Shown here: positions 1 to 8,021 of the stretch, one piece after another
Layout of the letters: each line of letters opens with the position of its first letter
Position numbering within the stretch: position 1 is the stretch's first letter
The notes under the pieces: model-generated
What the model was told of the DNA's origin: nothing
Database searches by the model: none
Seen by the model: the letters and a program-made list of their open reading frames with translations, nothing else
Translations under genes and position numbers: made by a program
Source: a virus
Strand: one strand, 5' to 3'
Virus record (IMG/VR): IMGVR_UViG_3300045922_000122
Coordinates: 21,622-85,621 of that record
Length of the DNA: 64,000 nucleotides

Positions 1-2
1 TA

Positions 3-1712
3 GGAGATAAAACTGGTGAAAACCAGTTTTTATTTCCTTATAGTAAAGAAAACATGTCTGCTTTAAAACCAATATTAGAAAATAATAATAAAACATTTAT
101 ATTTCAAAATTCACAATTTGATTTAAGATTTTTAAGAAGAGATAATATTATAGTTACAAATATATTTGATGTATTTTTAGCAGAATGTTTATTAACTACA
201 AGTGTTCCAGAAAAAGAAAGACAATTAGGATTAGACTACTTAGTATTTAAATATACAGGAAACACATTAAATAAATCAGTAAGAGGAGTTATACATAGAG
301 AAAATCTAAGTTCAAGAGTTATAGTTTATGCTTGTGAAGACGTTAAATATATGTCTCAAGTAAAAGCTAAACAAATAGAAAAACTTAAAGAACTAGATTT
401 AATGAATGTAATGGATTTAGAAAATAAAGCTGCAATAGCTTTTTCTGCAATGTGTTATAATGGAATTAAATTAAATCAAAGTAAATGGAAGGAGGTTTCA
501 ATTAATGTAGAAAAAGATTTAAAGAAACAAATAGAAATTCTAGATAACATAGTTATTAAAGAGAAGAAGCTTATAAAATATTGTAGTAGATTTACTCAAT
601 CTAAGCTTTTTGATGGATTCAACGAAAGAGTAGTAAAAATTAATTGGGCTAGTGATTTACAAAAAAAGAAAGTTCTTATAAGTTTATTCGGTGATAGTAT
701 TGAAGATAGTTCTGATAGAACTTTACAAAAGTATAAGAAAAAACACAAATTAGTAGGTGAACTTATAAAGTTTAACAAACTTTCAAAATTACAAAGTTCT
801 TTTGGAAATGAATTTTTAAAACATATAAATCCAGTTACTAATAGGATACATCCAGAAGTATGGCAAATACTAAGTACAGGTAGAATATCTGTAAGCAATC
901 CAAATTTAAATCAAATTCCTGCTAAAGGAGAAATAGGAAACATAATCAGAAGTTGTTTTATACCTGAAGAAGGTAATGTTATTGTAGGTGGAGATTATTC
1001 AGGTATGGAATTAAGGATAATAGCTGAATTTAGTGATGACCCTGTATGGGTTAATGCTTTTATAGAAGGTAAAGACTTACATTCTTTATTATGCTCTATG
1101 ACATTTGGTATTCCAGAAACAGATGTTAAAAAACCATTTCCTTTAAAACCAGAAATGACTTATAGAGATGTACAAAAAACTATTAACTTTGGATTAGCTT
1201 ATGGAATGTCAGAATTTAAACTTGCAGATACTATAGATATATCTACTAAAGATGCTAAATCTATTATTGATAAGTTTTTTAGCCAAGTTCCTAAAGTAAA
1301 AAAGTTACTAGATACTTTTGGTAATTTAGCTAAAACTTATGGTAGAATAAGAACAGCTCCTCCATTTAGAAGAATTAGAGAATTTGAAAACTGGCAATTA
1401 GCTGTAGAAACTCAAGATTTTAAAAGGCTTGGAGAAATAGAAAGAGCTGGTAAAAATTCTCCTATTCAAGGTACAAACTCAGATATTATAAAATTAGCAA
1501 TGCACTTATTACAAACAGAAATAGATAGAGATAAGTTACCTATTAAGATTATTCTATCTGTATATGATGAAATAAGATGCGAAGCTCATAAATCTATAGC
1601 TGAATATTGGAAAGATAGAATGAATACTGTTATGCTAGAATCAGCTAAAACTGTAATAAAAAAAGTTCCTATAGTTGTAGATTGTAAAATTACTGATTGT
1701 TGGATTAAATAA
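3..1712 (+). CDS. polA: Family A DNA polymerase, 5' end cut by window edge
   Basis: Replicative DNA polymerase of the Pol I type, probably copying the phage genome. The three polymerase motifs are all present: motif A (DYSGMELR, near nt 990-1015), the O-helix motif B (KTINFGLAYG, near nt 1175-1205) and motif C (SVYDEI, near nt 1557-1575, with Tyr for the usual His). NPNLNQIP precedes motif A as in other family members. A 3'-5' exonuclease domain is indicated by NSQFDLRFL (exo II) and YACED (exo III). The ATG at 54 is not the real start: the frame stays open upstream to base 3 and encodes further residues, and exo I (DxE) must lie before the window. It is the first gene of the plus-strand block. 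Family call is firm; the missing N-terminus is inferred. Confidence 0.93.
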   Translation, partial: GDKTGENQFLFPYSKENMSALKPILENNNKTFIFQNSQFDLRFLRRDNIIVTNIFDVFLAECLLTTSVPEKERQLGLDYLVFKYTGNTLNKSVRGVIHRENLSSRVIVYACEDVKYMSQVKAKQIEKLKELDLMNVMDLENKAAIAFSAMCYNGIKLNQSKWKEVSINVEKDLKKQIEILDNIVIKEKKLIKYCSRFTQSKLFDGFNERVVKINWASDLQKKKVLISLFGDSIEDSSDRTLQKYKKKHKLVGELIKFNKLSKLQSSFGNEFLKHINPVTNRIHPEVWQILSTGRISVSNPNLNQIPAKGEIGNIIRSCFIPEEGNVIVGGDYSGMELRIIAEFSDDPVWVNAFIEGKDLHSLLCSMTFGIPETDVKKPFPLKPEMTYRDVQKTINFGLAYGMSEFKLADTIDISTKDAKSIIDKFFSQVPKVKKLLDTFGNLAKTYGRIRTAPPFRRIREFENWQLAVETQDFKRLGEIERAGKNSPIQGTNSDIIKLAMHLLQTEIDRDKLPIKIILSVYDEIRCEAHKSIAEYWKDRMNTVMLESAKTVIKKVPIVVDCKITDCWIK

Positions 1713-1724
1713 AATCTAAAGAAT

Positions 1725-2015
1725 ATGAAAAAACAAAATTTTGATAAATCAATAGAAATTATAAAAAAAGCAGTATCTGAATTATTACCTATTAAAGATT
1801 CTAGAAATAATGAAATTAGAGAGATTATAAATTATCTACTTGATTGTGCTGAAAATGGATATTGTTTAATTCCATTTCCAAATTCACAAGAATACATGGA
1901 AGAAGAATGGTTTGACAAAGAAGCTATTCTTGCTCTAGGTATTGAGTATAAAATAGGAGGTAGTGCTTATTTTATACCTATTAAAAGAATCATAAATAGT
2001 ATAAATAGTAAATAA
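1725..2015 (+). CDS. Small protein of unknown function (96 aa)
   Basis: Starts 12 bases after the polymerase stop in the same direction, so probably co-transcribed. The first half is a predicted charged helix; the second half holds aromatic and acidic residues (EYMEEEWFDKE). No family recognised. Codon use is AT-rich like its neighbours, supporting a real gene. Confidence 0.7.
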   Translation: MKKQNFDKSIEIIKKAVSELLPIKDSRNNEIREIINYLLDCAENGYCLIPFPNSQEYMEEEWFDKEAILALGIEYKIGGSAYFIPIKRIINSINSK

Positions 2016-2049
2016 ATAATAGTTATAAAAACAATAAAATAAGTTTATT

Positions 2050-2265
2050 ATGGAAAGAAATAGAGTTATTTGGGAAGGTTGGACAGTAAATGATTTTATA
2101 TCTAAATTAGAACCTATGTTCAATATGATAATGAAAAATCAAAGTCGTCAAAAACCTTTTACTTCTAAAGAAGAATTAAAAAAATGGTGTAAAGATAATC
2201 AACCTTATTACAAAAAACATATACCTGAAGTTTATAAATATTTTAAGAAAAAGGCAAATTTATAA
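2050..2265 (+). CDS. Small basic protein of unknown function (71 aa)
   Basis: Short Lys-rich protein with a Tyr/Lys-rich C-terminal half (NQPYYKKHIPEVYKYFKKK), which could bind nucleic acid, though nothing proves it. It sits in a same-strand run of small genes behind the polymerase. Family not recognised. Confidence 0.65.
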   Translation: MERNRVIWEGWTVNDFISKLEPMFNMIMKNQSRQKPFTSKEELKKWCKDNQPYYKKHIPEVYKYFKKKANL

Positions 2266-2276
2266 AAATACTACAA

Positions 2277-2525
2277 ATGAATAAATTAGATGAAATAATA
2301 GAGAAAAATAAGATTCAATTTTTAGAATCAAATAACAATATAAGCATAAATGATTTATGTAAAACAGTAGCAATAGAATTTGCTAAATACATTCTTGAAG
2401 AAGCTGCTGAAAATGTTAAATTTGAAACTGAATATTATGTAAATGATGAAGGTTTATGGGATACAAGACTAACAAATAAAATAGCAAAAGAGTCAATCAC
2501 ATCAGTAATAAATAAATACTTATGA
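2277..2525 (+). CDS. Small protein of unknown function (82 aa)
   Basis: Acidic, largely helical-looking protein. Its TGA overlaps the ATG of the next gene (ATGA), which indicates translational coupling. No family recognised. Confidence 0.65.
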   Translation: MNKLDEIIEKNKIQFLESNNNISINDLCKTVAIEFAKYILEEAAENVKFETEYYVNDEGLWDTRLTNKIAKESITSVINKYL

Positions 2526-2773
2526 GTAAAATATTAAAAAACTTAAATTATCAGTTAAAAACTGAATTTAAACATGATGCTGAAAAAGTTAAAGTTATTT
2601 ATGATTACTTAATTAAGAAATATGACGGACACATTTGGGAAAGTAAATGGAATCCTTTAGTAAGTACTAATTTTATTGGTAAATACCCTTATTATAAAAA
2701 AGTTTATAGTTTAACTGATATTGGTGAAATGGTTTTTAAACAATTAACAAATGAAAATACTAATAAACAATAA
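2522..2773 (+). CDS. Small protein of unknown function (83 aa)
   Basis: Coupled to the gene before it by a 4-base overlap and overlapping the next gene by 23 bases. The C-terminal YSLTDIGEMVFKQL resembles the end of a winged-helix fold (T.~.G..~~~~L), so a small DNA-binding protein is possible; this is only a resemblance. Confidence 0.6.
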   Translation: MSKILKNLNYQLKTEFKHDAEKVKVIYDYLIKKYDGHIWESKWNPLVSTNFIGKYPYYKKVYSLTDIGEMVFKQLTNENTNKQ

Positions 2774-3371
2774 AGAACAAGATACTATTAAAGCTATTCA
2801 AGTAGACGATTACTGGGTAGTTGTTGATACTAAAGATACTTATTATCAGAAAAATAAATTTGTTTACTCTTTAAATGGTGGAATTGGGTTTTTAGATAGA
2901 GATAATGAAAAATCTTATGTAATAAAAAATAATACATCTGATATTTGTTATGAGTTTACTTATACGGATAGTTGGTATAAAATCATAGCTTCAACTAAAT
3001 TCATTGACAAATCTATTCCTGTAATTAAGTTTGTTGAGAAAAGTGTTAATGAATTAGCTAAAGAATATCAAAATTCTTGGGGTAAATTTGAAAAAACTGA
3101 AGAATCTTATTATGCTTTTATAGAAGGTTTTAATCAAGCTAAATCTTCTGATAAGAAATATACAGAAAAACAATTAGAAGATGCTATTATAATGGCATTT
3201 GATATATCTGAATTTGGAATATTTAGAATATCAAGAGATAAATATAAAAATAGAATCATTCAATCAATAAACGAATCTAAACTACCTGATGTAATTAACT
3301 TAGAAATGGAAGATTCAAAACTTAAAACTAAATCAACTCCAGAAGGAGAAGTTATAGAAATTAAAGTTTAA
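2751..3371 (+). CDS. Protein of unknown function (206 aa)
   Basis: The N-terminal 90 residues look beta-rich, with many Tyr, Trp and Asp and alternating hydrophobics. The middle (ESYYAFIEGFNQAK) and C-terminal half look helical. It overlaps the preceding gene by 23 bases. Family not recognised; the AT-rich codon use fits neighbouring genes. Confidence 0.7.
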   Translation: MKILINNKEQDTIKAIQVDDYWVVVDTKDTYYQKNKFVYSLNGGIGFLDRDNEKSYVIKNNTSDICYEFTYTDSWYKIIASTKFIDKSIPVIKFVEKSVNELAKEYQNSWGKFEKTEESYYAFIEGFNQAKSSDKKYTEKQLEDAIIMAFDISEFGIFRISRDKYKNRIIQSINESKLPDVINLEMEDSKLKTKSTPEGEVIEIKV

Positions 3372-3393
3372 ATAAATTATTATTTGATGGTTG

Positions 3394-3409
3394 TTTAAAA
3401 CATAAATAA
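3394..3409 (+). repeat. Leader repeat copy 1 (TTTAAAACATAAATAA)
   Basis: A 16-base sequence just upstream of the gene at 3418, repeated exactly at 4254-4269, again just before a start codon. Bacteroidetes translation starts favour A-rich leaders rather than a strong Shine-Dalgarno, so it may be a shared ribosome-binding leader or a recombination remnant. Confidence 0.6.
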
Positions 3410-3417
3410 GAAAGATT

Positions 3418-3744
3418 ATGTACACATTTAAATTAAATTGTGATAAGTGGTTTGAAGACGATAAGATAAAAATAATATATTTAAAATACTATGATAATAA
3501 AAGACTTGCTGTATACATTAAAGACAAAGACGGTAAGGATTATTGTATTATAAAAAAAATTCTTATTGATAAAAATAATGAAAGTTTTGATATAGCAACC
3601 GATAAAATCAGAAATTTTGTACGAGATAAACTTCAAGAATGGATAACAGAAGAAGATGAAAAAGAGAGAGCAAGACTTGAAGCTATTGAACGTGAAAAAC
3701 TAGAGGAAAAAGAAAAAATAAAGAGATTAATGGATTTATTTTAA
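3418..3744 (+). CDS. Charged protein with coiled-coil tail (108 aa)
   Basis: The first 75 residues look beta-rich. From about residue 80 the protein is a highly charged helix (EEDEKERARLEAIEREK), a probable coiled coil. The start is preceded by the repeated A-rich leader at 3394. No family recognised. Confidence 0.7.
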   Translation: MYTFKLNCDKWFEDDKIKIIYLKYYDNKRLAVYIKDKDGKDYCIIKKILIDKNNESFDIATDKIRNFVRDKLQEWITEEDEKERARLEAIEREKLEEKEKIKRLMDLF

Positions 3745-3771
3745 ATCTTTAAAATTTAAACAAATAATAAT

Positions 3772-4002
3772 ATGTCAAAAAATAACGAAATTAAACTATT
3801 TAAGCAAACTACTGTTATCAACAGTTCTTATTTAGATAAACTTGCAAAAGATTAAGTCAGCAAAAGAATATCAAAGACTTTGCAGTATGACTTGGAAACA
3901 ATACTTTCAGGAGTTTATTTCAAAGAATTGTCAGATAATTTAGAGTTAACTAAAAAAGAATAAGATAATATTAGTGATGAAGAAAAATATGAGATACTAT
4001 AA
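3772..4002 (+). pseudogene. 76-codon reading frame interrupted by two TAA codons
   Basis: ATG at 3772 follows an A-rich leader like those of its neighbours. The frame runs to TAA 4000-4002, which overlaps the next ATG as TAATG, a junction this genome also uses at 57785, 60506 and 62198. Two further in-frame TAA codons lie at 3853-3855 and 3961-3963. Between them the frame encodes sensible charged helical sequence (VSKRISKTLQYDLETIL and LSDNLELTKKE). Each TAA is one C-to-T change from CAA, and Gln would fit both places. It is either a recently broken gene or one translated with stop readthrough; the sequence cannot decide. No family recognised. Confidence 0.55.
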
Positions 4003-4211
4003 TGGAAAATAATTTATATATTAGTCATAAACTAACAGAAGAAAATAAAAAAGCACTTTATAGCATGAAGCTACATGAAACTAAAGTTTTTAGCTGTGAG
4101 TATAATATTTACTTAATGGTAACCAGAGTACCTGGTGGTTGGATTTATGAATACAATGCTGAAAGGTTACATTATGCTATTTTTATTCCGTTTGATAATG
4201 AATTTCAATAA
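4002..4211 (+). CDS. Small protein of unknown function (69 aa)
   Basis: Starts within the TAATG junction of the interrupted frame upstream. The protein looks mixed alpha/beta, with CEYNIYLMVTRVPGGWIYEY in the middle and an aromatic C-terminus. Base composition is less AT-rich than the genes around the polymerase. No family recognised. Confidence 0.65.
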   Translation: MENNLYISHKLTEENKKALYSMKLHETKVFSCEYNIYLMVTRVPGGWIYEYNAERLHYAIFIPFDNEFQ

Positions 4212-4253
4212 GATTAACCAGTCGGCTATTGTTGAGAGGGCATTTTTGGATTA

Positions 4254-4269
4254 TTTAAAACATAAATAA
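4254..4269 (+). repeat. Leader repeat copy 2 (TTTAAAACATAAATAA)
   Basis: Exact second copy of the 16-mer at 3394-3409, nine bases before the ATG at 4278. The position relative to the start codon is similar in both copies. Confidence 0.6.
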
Positions 4270-4277
4270 TATTTAAT

Positions 4278-4547
4278 ATGAAAACATTTACAATTAAAAA
4301 AACTGACAATGATAATAATAATTTAGAAAATTTTAATAAAGCTATTGACAATGCAATTAATGATTTTATATTAGAAAATCACCGAATGCCTGAAATTATT
4401 ATTATAAATCCTGTCGATTTTGAAAAGTTTATACAGGCAATATGCCAAAAATATAGCTACTATGGTATACAGAATTTTTTCAACTATAAATGGTTGAGAA
4501 TAATTAGGTCGTATGATATTGATGAAGGATGTTGGGCTGTTTATTAA
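4278..4547 (+). CDS. Protein of unknown function (89 aa)
   Basis: Helical N-terminal half, then a beta-rich part starting MPEIIIINPVDFEKFI and ending in an Asp/Glu and aromatic tail (DIDEGCWAVY). The wording 'NPvDfekf' is common in small phage proteins of unknown role. The start at 4278 follows the repeated A-rich leader. Confidence 0.65.
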   Translation: MKTFTIKKTDNDNNNLENFNKAIDNAINDFILENHRMPEIIIINPVDFEKFIQAICQKYSYYGIQNFFNYKWLRIIRSYDIDEGCWAVY

Positions 4548-4581
4548 TTGTTTGATTGTTTTAAAAATAAAAGTTAAAAAT

Positions 4582-4746
4582 ATGGAAAATATAAATTTAA
4601 GTAAAAAATTAGAAAATCTTAAAAGAGATTTTGAAAGTATTATTGATGATGTTATTGAAGAAATTGAAAGTCTTGAAAACAAGTTAGAAGATAAAGAAAG
4701 TGAAATTGAGTTATTGGAAGAAAGAATTTCAGAATTAGAACAGTGA
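4582..4746 (+). CDS. Short coiled-coil protein (54 aa)
   Basis: Almost entirely an acidic heptad-patterned helix (IIDDVIEEIESLENKLEDKE), so a coiled coil is likely. The frame is open from 4513, but the ATG at 4582 is preferred: it lies after the stop of the previous gene and has an A-rich leader like its neighbours, whereas the earlier part encodes an unlikely Cys/Ile-rich stretch. Confidence 0.65.
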   Translation: MENINLSKKLENLKRDFESIIDDVIEEIESLENKLEDKESEIELLEERISELEQ

Positions 4747-4761
4747 AATTAAAATCATAAA

Positions 4762-4995
4762 ATGAGCAAACAAGCAAAATTTAAAGACCTTATTAATTTG
4801 TGTAATAAATTTGGTTGGGATAATATTATATCTGAATTAGAAAAGATTGTTTTACATTACGAAAACATTCAAGCACATTTATTTAGTGGTACTCCACAAG
4901 AGGTACGTCAGGCTGTAAAACTTCGTAAGACAATTATTAAGCAAAATTTAACAATTGCTAAATTAAAAGAATATCGTAAAAAACATGGACTTTAA
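4762..4995 (+). CDS. Small helical protein of unknown function (77 aa)
   Basis: Helical and basic towards the C-terminus (AKLKEYRKKHGL). The central SGTPQEVRQAVKLRKTII could be a DNA- or RNA-binding helix pair, but no family is recognised. Base use is less AT-biased than the polymerase gene. Confidence 0.65.
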   Translation: MSKQAKFKDLINLCNKFGWDNIISELEKIVLHYENIQAHLFSGTPQEVRQAVKLRKTIIKQNLTIAKLKEYRKKHGL

Positions 4996-5064
4996 TAAAA
5001 ATTATAATAAAAGTAGAAATAATTAAAATTATAATTTAAACTAAACCTTTAAAACAATAAAACT

Positions 5065-5364
5065 ATGAACACAAAAAAGATTCAAGAAAAAGAATATGAT
5101 ACACCTGTAATTCGTCAACCTGAGTTTCAAATAATTATTGAAACGTTACAAAGTGCCGTAGCTCGCTATGATGCTATTGTATCCGAAACAAAAAACAAAC
5201 TGCAAATGATTAAAACGTACAATGAACCTTCAACACTAAACGAAGCTGTAAAAGAAAAAGAGACTGAAAGTGTAACAGAAGAAATTAATCGTTTGCTTGA
5301 ACAATTAAATCTACTTAATGAAAAAGCAGAAGGAAATTTAAGGCACTTGAGAGAAATAGTTTAA
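5065..5364 (+). CDS. Coiled-coil protein of unknown function (99 aa)
   Basis: Long amphipathic helices with heptads, especially residues 70-99 (INRLLEQLNLLNEKAEG). It uses more GC-rich codons (CGT, GTA, ACG) than adjacent genes, which may mean a different origin. The preceding 69-base gap contains an A-rich leader (TTTAAAACAATAAAACT) similar to the repeats at 3394 and 4254. Confidence 0.65.
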   Translation: MNTKKIQEKEYDTPVIRQPEFQIIIETLQSAVARYDAIVSETKNKLQMIKTYNEPSTLNEAVKEKETESVTEEINRLLEQLNLLNEKAEGNLRHLREIV

Positions 5365-5397
5365 TTTTTTTAGCTTTAATTAAACAAAGCAGTAAAA

Positions 5398-5607
5398 ATG
5401 AAAATCCATATTTATAAATTAGTAAAAGAAATACTGAAAAATCCAGAGTTATATCATCAATGTATAGCTTGTAAAAATCCAGTTGATAAAAGACATGCTC
5501 AAGATGGTTGTCCTACTTGTGGTGGACATTATTTTGAAGCTGAAAAAGATAAAGATTTTTCACATTTAAAAGATATTTTAGAAGATAATCAAGAAATAGA
5601 AGTATGA
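5398..5607 (+). CDS. Small zinc-ribbon protein (69 aa)
   Basis: Two CxxC knuckles (C22-C25 and C38-C41: CIACKNP and CPTCGG) spaced 12 residues apart predict a zinc ribbon. The C-terminal 20 residues are acidic. The TGA overlaps the next ATG (ATGA), so the two genes are translationally coupled. Role unknown; small phage zinc ribbons often bind nucleic acid or RNA polymerase. Confidence 0.75.
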   Translation: MKIHIYKLVKEILKNPELYHQCIACKNPVDKRHAQDGCPTCGGHYFEAEKDKDFSHLKDILEDNQEIEV

Positions 5608-6155
5608 TAAACTCAAAAGAAAGACAATTTAACGTATTTAAATTAACAAGTGGGGATATTATATATGTTCCTATTTTAGAATTTGCTATTTTTAAAAATT
5701 ATAAAATAGTAAAAGAAGGAGTAAATAAAGACAGAGAAGTTATTATAAGTATAACTTATTATTCATTACTTAATTCAGCTAAATATCATACAAGAACTAG
5801 ACATTCTAGATTTAGAAGAGTTGCAGCAGCACATATAAATAACTTAAATTTAGAAGAAATAGCTAGAGCTTCTAGTATATATAGTAAGTACAAAGAAGAA
5901 TTTGAATATAATCCTATAACAAATGCTACTCCTATTAAAGATAAAGTAAGTGAAATTATTGAAGATTTATATTTAAAAAATAAATCTAATACTTTAAATG
6001 AAGAAGAATATCTATTTGAAATGGTAAATAAGTTAACTGATTTCACTAATTATAAAGATTTTATGTTTGAAAATTTTAAGTTAAAAGAAGATTATATTTT
6101 TCAATTAATACAATATGCAGATATTTATAGAGAAGTTAGGGGAAAAGTGGTATGA
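5604..6155 (+). CDS. Protein of unknown function (183 aa)
   Basis: Beta-rich, basic N-terminal part (residues 1-75, with RTRHSRFRRVAAAH near its end) followed by an acidic helical C-terminus. It is coupled to the zinc-ribbon gene and overlaps the glycosylase start by 41 bases, so it belongs to this DNA-metabolism group by position only. Confidence 0.7.
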   Translation: MINSKERQFNVFKLTSGDIIYVPILEFAIFKNYKIVKEGVNKDREVIISITYYSLLNSAKYHTRTRHSRFRRVAAAHINNLNLEEIARASSIYSKYKEEFEYNPITNATPIKDKVSEIIEDLYLKNKSNTLNEEEYLFEMVNKLTDFTNYKDFMFENFKLKEDYIFQLIQYADIYREVRGKVV

Positions 6156-6801
6156 AAAACTAGAAGACTATTTACTATCTAACTCTTTTAGAGAGTTAGG
6201 TAGTAAAATAGTTAATGAATATAAAATTAAAACTATATACCCTGAATATAATGATATTTTTAAAGCTTATAAACTTACAAACTATGATGATGTTAAAGTA
6301 GTTATTTTAGGACAAGACCCTTATCCTAATGGTGAAGCTGATGGATTAGCTTTTAGCGTCAAAGAAGATGATTACATAATAAAAATACCACCTAGTCTTA
6401 AAGCTATATTTGATGAAATAGAAAAAGATGTTTATGGTGGATTTAGAGTAGAACAAGATTGGAACTTAGAGAGATGGGCTAAACAAGGCGTTTTTTTACT
6501 TAATACTATATTAACTGTAGAAAAAGGAAAACCTAAATCTCATGCTTTATATGGTTGGGAAGAATTTACTAAAGTAACAATAGAAAAATTAAATGAAAGT
6601 GATAATCCTATATGCTTTATGTTATGGGGTAAAGATGCTAAATCTTATAAGAAATTTATAACTAATGAACATCATTTAGTTTTACAAAGCGGTCATCCTG
6701 CTACTAAATATTATGAAACAGATTATTGGTCAGGAAATAGACATTTTAGTAAGTGTAATAAATTTTTAATTCAAAACAATAGAGGTTCAATAGAATGGTA
6801 A
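6115..6801 (+). CDS. ung: Uracil-DNA glycosylase, family 1
   Basis: Removes uracil from DNA by cleaving the N-glycosidic bond, leaving an abasic site. The catalytic water-activating loop is GQDPY at residues 66-70 (Asp68), followed by GEADGLAFSV. The core strand LLNTILTV is at 128-135, and the HPATKY loop with His194 corresponds to HPSPLS. The residue after GQDPY is Pro instead of the common His. Length 228 aa is normal for the family. The start at 6115 overlaps the previous gene by 41 bases, but the N-terminus from there matches the usual start of Ung proteins. Ung genes are known in crAss-like phages. Confidence 0.93.
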   Translation: MQIFIEKLGEKWYEKLEDYLLSNSFRELGSKIVNEYKIKTIYPEYNDIFKAYKLTNYDDVKVVILGQDPYPNGEADGLAFSVKEDDYIIKIPPSLKAIFDEIEKDVYGGFRVEQDWNLERWAKQGVFLLNTILTVEKGKPKSHALYGWEEFTKVTIEKLNESDNPICFMLWGKDAKSYKKFITNEHHLVLQSGHPATKYYETDYWSGNRHFSKCNKFLIQNNRGSIEW

Positions 6802-6805
6802 AATT

Positions 6806-7030
6806 ATGGAAAAAGAAAAAAATGAATTTGTAAAAGAATTAGAAAATAAAATATTACTATTACAAGAAAAATGTGATATTTTACAACAAATAGTTGACAT
6901 AAATAATAAAATCATTTATGATAAACATAATAGTTTAAGTAATTTTAAACATAAAGTTGAATCTATAAGTATTTTTGAAAGGTTATTTAATTATAAAAAT
7001 ACTATAAGAAAAATATGGGAGAAAATTTAA
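6806..7030 (+). CDS. Small coiled-coil protein (74 aa)
   Basis: Residues 5-35 form a heptad-patterned helix (ELENKILLLQEKCDILQQIV), then a basic tail. It overlaps the following gene by 16 bases. No family recognised. Confidence 0.65.
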   Translation: MEKEKNEFVKELENKILLLQEKCDILQQIVDINNKIIYDKHNSLSNFKHKVESISIFERLFNYKNTIRKIWEKI

Positions 7031-7227
7031 ATAAAGGAAGAAAATATTTTAAATTTGAATGTATACCTATAATAATAGCAGCATATTCTGTTGAAGCTGC
7101 TATTAAGAAGGCTAAAGAAATATTTGGAGAAAAGTTATACGAAGATAGAGTTGTTTGGGAACAACTAGCTACAATTAAAAAAATGGATTTTAATTTTGAA
7201 GATAGAAAGGATATAATAGAAGTATGA
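7015..7227 (+). CDS. Small protein of unknown function (70 aa)
   Basis: Pattern of strand, helix and acidic tail: FECIPIIIAAYSVEAAIKKAKEIFGE resembles small phage proteins in which a strand is followed by an AA-x-KAKE helix. It overlaps both neighbours (16 bases upstream, 4 bases downstream) and is therefore part of a tightly coupled group with the ACP-like gene. Confidence 0.65.
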   Translation: MGENLNKGRKYFKFECIPIIIAAYSVEAAIKKAKEIFGEKLYEDRVVWEQLATIKKMDFNFEDRKDIIEV

Positions 7228-7466
7228 CTATAACAATAGAAATAATTAAAGAAGCTTTAGAAGAAGTCTTAAAAAAGACTTTTTCTGAAAAAGAAATAAC
7301 TGAAGATACTAATCTATATATAGATTTAAGTATGTCAGAAATAGATAAAACAGAATTAGTGTTGGCTTTAGAAGATAAGACTAATTTAATGATACCTTAT
7401 GAAGAAGAAGAATCTTGGGTAAAAGTTAAAGATATATTAAACACGTTAAACAAATTAAATAAATAA
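7224..7466 (+). CDS. Acyl-carrier-protein-like protein lacking the usual serine
   Basis: Aligns by eye over its whole 80 residues with bacterial acyl carrier protein: an N-terminal helix, the loop, helix II (TELVLALEDKTNLMIPYEEE at 43-62) and helix III (VKVKDILNTL). In true ACPs helix II starts with D-S-L and the serine carries phosphopantetheine. Here the corresponding residues are S38-E39-I40, so the serine position is glutamate and a serine sits one residue earlier. Acyl carriage is therefore doubtful; the fold may be used as a protein partner. It overlaps the previous gene by 4 bases. Confidence 0.7.
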   Translation: MTITIEIIKEALEEVLKKTFSEKEITEDTNLYIDLSMSEIDKTELVLALEDKTNLMIPYEEEESWVKVKDILNTLNKLNK

Positions 7467-7470
7467 AATT

Positions 7471-8019
7471 ATGGGAACATCTAATTTTCACAATGTTAAT
7501 GCAAGTAAAATTTATGCAATTCTAGAAGATTCTGAAAGTATGGTATCTGATTTTATACATACTATAGATAACATACAAGAAGATTTAAAAGAAAAAGGTT
7601 ATAAAGAAGTTGATGAAAAAGCTATTGATGAGTTAAGAGCTTATCCTGCTAGAGTAATAGCTGAAAAAACAGAAATTAAAACTATTGAAAATATAGATTT
7701 AGAAATATCTATTACTATATGTGCTGTTGTTAGGTCTGGATATTATGAAGGATTTAATTTAGATTGGTATATTGTATATTCAGACTCTAATAACTATAAT
7801 TTAAAAGAATTAGATATAGAAACTATTTTTAATAATAATGATTATGAATTTGAAAATAAAGAAAAAGAAATAGAAGAAACTAAAAATTGGATTGAAAATA
7901 CTAAAAATAATCTTATAAAAGAACTAGAAGAAATATATGAAAGTATTTCTACAAGTTTAGTAGTAACTGCAAGATTTAGTAATGGAGAAACTATATACGA
8001 AAAAGCTAATAATAATTAA
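7471..8019 (+). CDS. Protein of unknown function (182 aa)
   Basis: Mixed protein with a central beta-rich part (residues 70-115, SITICAVVRSGYYEGFNLDW) and a long acidic helix near 130-165. No family recognised. It lies 4 bases after the ACP-like gene and 2 bases before the pyrophosphohydrolase, so it is probably part of the same transcript. Confidence 0.7.
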   Translation: MGTSNFHNVNASKIYAILEDSESMVSDFIHTIDNIQEDLKEKGYKEVDEKAIDELRAYPARVIAEKTEIKTIENIDLEISITICAVVRSGYYEGFNLDWYIVYSDSNNYNLKELDIETIFNNNDYEFENKEKEIEETKNWIENTKNNLIKELEEIYESISTSLVVTARFSNGETIYEKANNN

Positions 8020-8021
8020 TT

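Noticed and set aside
4110-4145. Third operator-like site (GTAACCAGAGTACC)
   Set aside because: Only 11 bases resemble the 20-mer and they lie inside a coding frame; likely chance.
4371-4682. 103-aa open frame on the minus strand
   Set aside because: It runs antisense to two well-supported plus-strand genes and encodes a low-complexity Ile/Ser/Phe mix.
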